Of a stretch of 64,000 bases of DNA, positions 61,944 to 64,000 are shown piece by piece. Source of the DNA: Roseibium aggregatum (GTDB lineage: Bacteria > Pseudomonadota > Alphaproteobacteria > Rhizobiales > Stappiaceae); the NCBI RefSeq assembly GCF_014692675.1, contig NZ_JABFCZ010000013.1, forward strand, positions 103,047-167,046. Reading direction: 5' to 3'. A program made the position numbers and the translations under genes. Numbering within the stretch: position 1 is the first letter of the stretch; every line of letters starts with the position of its first letter. The notes under the pieces were generated by a model. It searched no databases and had not been told where the DNA came from. It saw only the letters and a program-made list of their open reading frames with translations.

Positions 61944-62039
61944 GCTATTTTGATCAAATTTGCCAGATCGCAGATGCTGGCGAACGATCCGGTGATACGG
62001 TATGCAAACTAGAGCACAGTTTCACCGGAGGCCGACGCA

Positions 62040-63146
62040 ATGAAAGTAAACGGGGAAAAATACCGGACCATCTGGGTCGCCGAAGACGGCGAAAACGTCG
62101 AGATCATCGACCAGACCAAGTTCCCTTACGTCTTCGAGACGACCTTGCTGCGGACGATGGAAGATGCCGCGCATGCCATCCGGGTGATGCAGGTGCGCGG
62201 CGCACCGCTGATCGGCGCGACGGCGGCCTACGGGGTTGCCCTGGCGATGCGCGAGAACCCGTCGGACGACGCTCTCGATGCGGCCTGCCTGGCTCTGCTG
62301 CAGACCCGGCCGACGGCGGTCAATCTCCGCTGGGCCCTGGATCTCGCCCGCAGGACGCTCATCCAGATCCCGCCGGAAAGCCGCAAGGAAACCGCCTATA
62401 AACTCGCCTCGGATGTCTGCGACGAGGACATCGCGATCAACATGGCGATCGGCATGCACGGCATGGATCTGATCACCGAAATCGCAAAGACGAAGGCGCC
62501 CGGCGAACCGGTCAATATCCTGACCCATTGCAACGCCGGCTGGCTTGCCACGGTCGACTGGGGCACGGCGACGGCACCGATCTACATGTCCCATGATTCC
62601 GGCATTCCGGTTCATGTCTGGGTGGACGAAACCCGCCCGCGCAACCAGGGCGCCTTTCTGACGGCCTGGGAACTGGGTCACCACGGCGTGCCGCACACGG
62701 TCATCGTCGACAATGCCGGCGGCCATCTGATGCAGCACGGCCAGGTCGACATGGTCATCGTCGGCACGGACCGCACCACCGCGTCCGGCGATGTCTGCAA
62801 CAAGATCGGCACCTACCTGAAGGCGCTGGCCGCCAAGGACAACGGCGTTCCCTTCTATGTGGCCCTGCCCTCGCCGACCATCGATTTCACCCTGTCCGAC
62901 GGCGTCCGCGAAATTCCGATCGAGGAGCGCTCGGCGGCCGAGGTCAACCGGATGACCGGCCGGTCGGAAAGCGGCGCGATCGAGACCATCGAAATTGTCG
63001 CGGAAGGATCGGACGTGGCCAACCCGGCCTTCGACGTCACACCGGCGCGCCTCGTCACCGGACTGATCACGGAACGTGGTGTTCTGGAGGCCAGCCGGCA
63101 GGCGATTGCAACCGCCTTTCCCGAGCGCGTCAGACCTGCGGCTTAG
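62040..63146 (+). CDS. mtnA: S-methyl-5-thioribose-1-phosphate isomerase
   Basis: A 368-aa isomerase of the eIF2B-like family. It turns methylthioribose 1-phosphate into methylthioribulose 1-phosphate in methionine salvage. Marks include [29 protein letters not shown], the catalytic Cys in [16 protein letters not shown] and the catalytic Asp in [26 protein letters not shown] lies 10 nt before the ATG. It uses the product of MtnP, encoded at 34416-35291. Downstream salvage genes (mtnBCD, mtnK) are not in the window. It converges on a GNAT gene with a 4-nt overlap. Confidence 0.95.
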   Translation: MKVNGEKYRTIWVAEDGENVEIIDQTKFPYVFETTLLRTMEDAAHAIRVMQVRGAPLIGATAAYGVALAMRENPSDDALDAACLALLQTRPTAVNLRWALDLARRTLIQIPPESRKETAYKLASDVCDEDIAINMAIGMHGMDLITEIAKTKAPGEPVNILTHCNAGWLATVDWGTATAPIYMSHDSGIPVHVWVDETRPRNQGAFLTAWELGHHGVPHTVIVDNAGGHLMQHGQVDMVIVGTDRTTASGDVCNKIGTYLKALAAKDNGVPFYVALPSPTIDFTLSDGVREIPIEERSAAEVNRMTGRSESGAIETIEIVAEGSDVANPAFDVTPARLVTGLITERGVLEASRQAIATAFPERVRPAA

Positions 63147-63763
63147 GTCCGGTCGGCCAGGAACGGCACGTGCGGGCCCTTGTCCTTGCCCAGGAGCCCG
63201 CTCGATCGCGGGTCGTCGGTCACTTCCAGAGCACGCTTGTAGGGTTTGAAACCGCAGGAACGGTAAAAGCCGATCGCTTGCGGACTGTCGCCGGTACAGG
63301 TGTGCACCCAAAAGCGTTTCGTCTGCGCCCGCGCCCAGACCATCGCGGCGGCCTGCTGCATCAGCCAGCGGCCGAGCCCGGTCCCGACGGCCGAGGGCAC
63401 GAGACCGAAATAGGCAAGTTCCGGATTTTCCGGATCCGAATAATCGATTTCCAGAAGCCCCATTGCGCGCCCGTTCATCACAGGCGTGAAGACCTCAAGG
63501 CCGGGTGCCGTCAGCACGGCTTCCAGGCTGTCGTCATCGAGCACGAGCCTGCCGAACCAGAGCCAATCCTCGCCGATTTCGCGGAACAGTTTTTTATACT
63601 CCGTAACATCGGGCGCAACCCACCGCTCCAGTGACACATCCTCCCGCTCCCTGGCGAGGGGCGTTTCGGGCGGAGCCGTCATCTCAAGATAGGTCACGAC
63701 AACGGCAATCTTGTCGTCGGGAAGGTCTGTGTAGCCGTTCAGGTCGAGCGAAGCGGATGACAT
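63143..63763 (-). CDS. GNAT-family N-acetyltransferase
   Basis: A 206-aa acetyltransferase. The acetyl-CoA site is [19 protein letters not shown], followed by [23 protein letters not shown], the normal strand and helix order. The N-terminal 55 residues ([17 protein letters not shown]) precede the core. Substrate unknown. The last four bases overlap the mtnA stop on the other strand. Confidence 0.85.
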   Translation of the reverse strand: MSSASLDLNGYTDLPDDKIAVVVTYLEMTAPPETPLAREREDVSLERWVAPDVTEYKKLFREIGEDWLWFGRLVLDDDSLEAVLTAPGLEVFTPVMNGRAMGLLEIDYSDPENPELAYFGLVPSAVGTGLGRWLMQQAAAMVWARAQTKRFWVHTCTGDSPQAIGFYRSCGFKPYKRALEVTDDPRSSGLLGKDKGPHVPFLADRT

Positions 63764-63937
63764 GAGTACTCCTGTTTTCCCAGCCGGTTACCAGCCCGGA
63801 AACCACGGTTCAACCGGTCAGAACAAATTGCTGCCCAAAAAGCAAAAATTAAGCGTAAGCGCGAAGCCGACCCCATCTAGCGCGGCATGAGGTTATGGGC
63901 GAGAGGTTGTGACACTGAAGGAGCGGAGGAGCTTACG

Positions 63938-64000
63938 GTGTCAGTTTCTATGTCTGCGCCTATGACTGATGATAGAAGTTTCCATGTTCTTGAAGCGGTT
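63938..64000 (+). CDS. Start of an unidentified gene cut by the window end
   Basis: A GTG start with a strong GGAGGAG site about 8 nt upstream opens a frame that runs off the right edge. The visible 21 residues begin MSVSMSAPMTDDRSFHVL. Internal ATG codons at residues 5 and 9 are alternative starts. Too short to identify. Confidence 0.5.
   Translation, partial: MSVSMSAPMTDDRSFHVLEAV

Noticed and set aside
61861..62039. Possible SAM-related riboswitch ahead of mtnA
   Set aside because: I searched by eye for SAM-I and SAM-II type conserved pairing and found none; only possible CtrA-like motifs are present.
1..64000. tRNA, rRNA or CRISPR array
   Set aside because: No T-loop/acceptor pattern, rRNA segment or regularly spaced direct repeat was found by eye; a tRNAscan-SE and CRISPR finder run would be decisive.

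Overview
The window is GC-rich, densely coding DNA from an alphaproteobacterium. Gene content points to the Hyphomicrobiales, perhaps a marine Stappiaceae-type organism (Roseibium/Labrenzia/Stappia); that placement is inference. Supporting markers are a PetP/PetR-type regulator pair, an MbfA rubrerythrin-VIT1 iron exporter, petABC, BluB, a Pth with a basic tail, and a MoxR/DUF58/DUF4159 operon. No rRNA, tRNA, CRISPR array, prophage or intact transposase was seen. Both window ends cut genes.

Layout. 1-7.3 kb: end of an MFS exporter, ilvE, a MarR/response-regulator/kinase operon, csaA, a TetR regulator, a translationally coupled YbjN-proC pair and ubiK. 7.5-13.2 kb: tightly packed lgt-midA-pgeF-M24 genes, a lipoprotein gene and prs. 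13.2-16 kb: a chemoreceptor paired with a free Cache-domain lipoprotein. 16.4-22.4 kb: rplY, pth, an MscS channel, a secreted RNase T2, an FkbM methyltransferase and ychF. 22.5-27.9 kb: an SLC13 permease, then a possible catabolic group (DUF3237, flavin monooxygenase, beta-hydroxyacid dehydrogenase) and a small secreted protein. 27.9-32.4 kb: accessory region with a palindromic repeat, a PEBP-like protein, mbfA, a 264-bp MITE-like element, an O-methyltransferase and two MaoC genes. 32.4-38.2 kb: bluB, apt, mtnP and petABC. 38.4-44.7 kb: two paralogous ABC exporters flanking a sensor-poor chemoreceptor. 44.8-50.3 kb: trmL, hemF, an HD-GYP protein, and a DUF1285-Nudix-DUF6111-CCA transferase run. 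50.6-57.5 kb: the four-gene MoxR operon. 57.5-64 kb: GNATs, glutathionyl-hydroquinone reductase, Nudix, metallophosphoesterase, a tail-anchored protein and mtnA.

Functional links. MtnP releases adenine, which Apt can recycle, and MtnA takes the other MtnP product, so methylthioadenosine salvage is split across the window. MidA (complex I assembly), UbiK (ubiquinone), HemF (haem), PetABC and PetPR all serve respiration. Lgt, PgeF, lipoproteins and the MoxR operon serve the envelope.

Most unusual signals: the structured MITE-like element upstream of mbfA; the Cache lipoprotein-chemoreceptor pair joined by a C(UUCG)G hairpin and preceded by an AT-rich, repeat-bearing control region; the MoxR operon with one intact and one degenerate vWA metal site; an M24-fold protein lacking metal ligands; and an HD-GYP protein with Glu at the likely receiver phosphorylation position.
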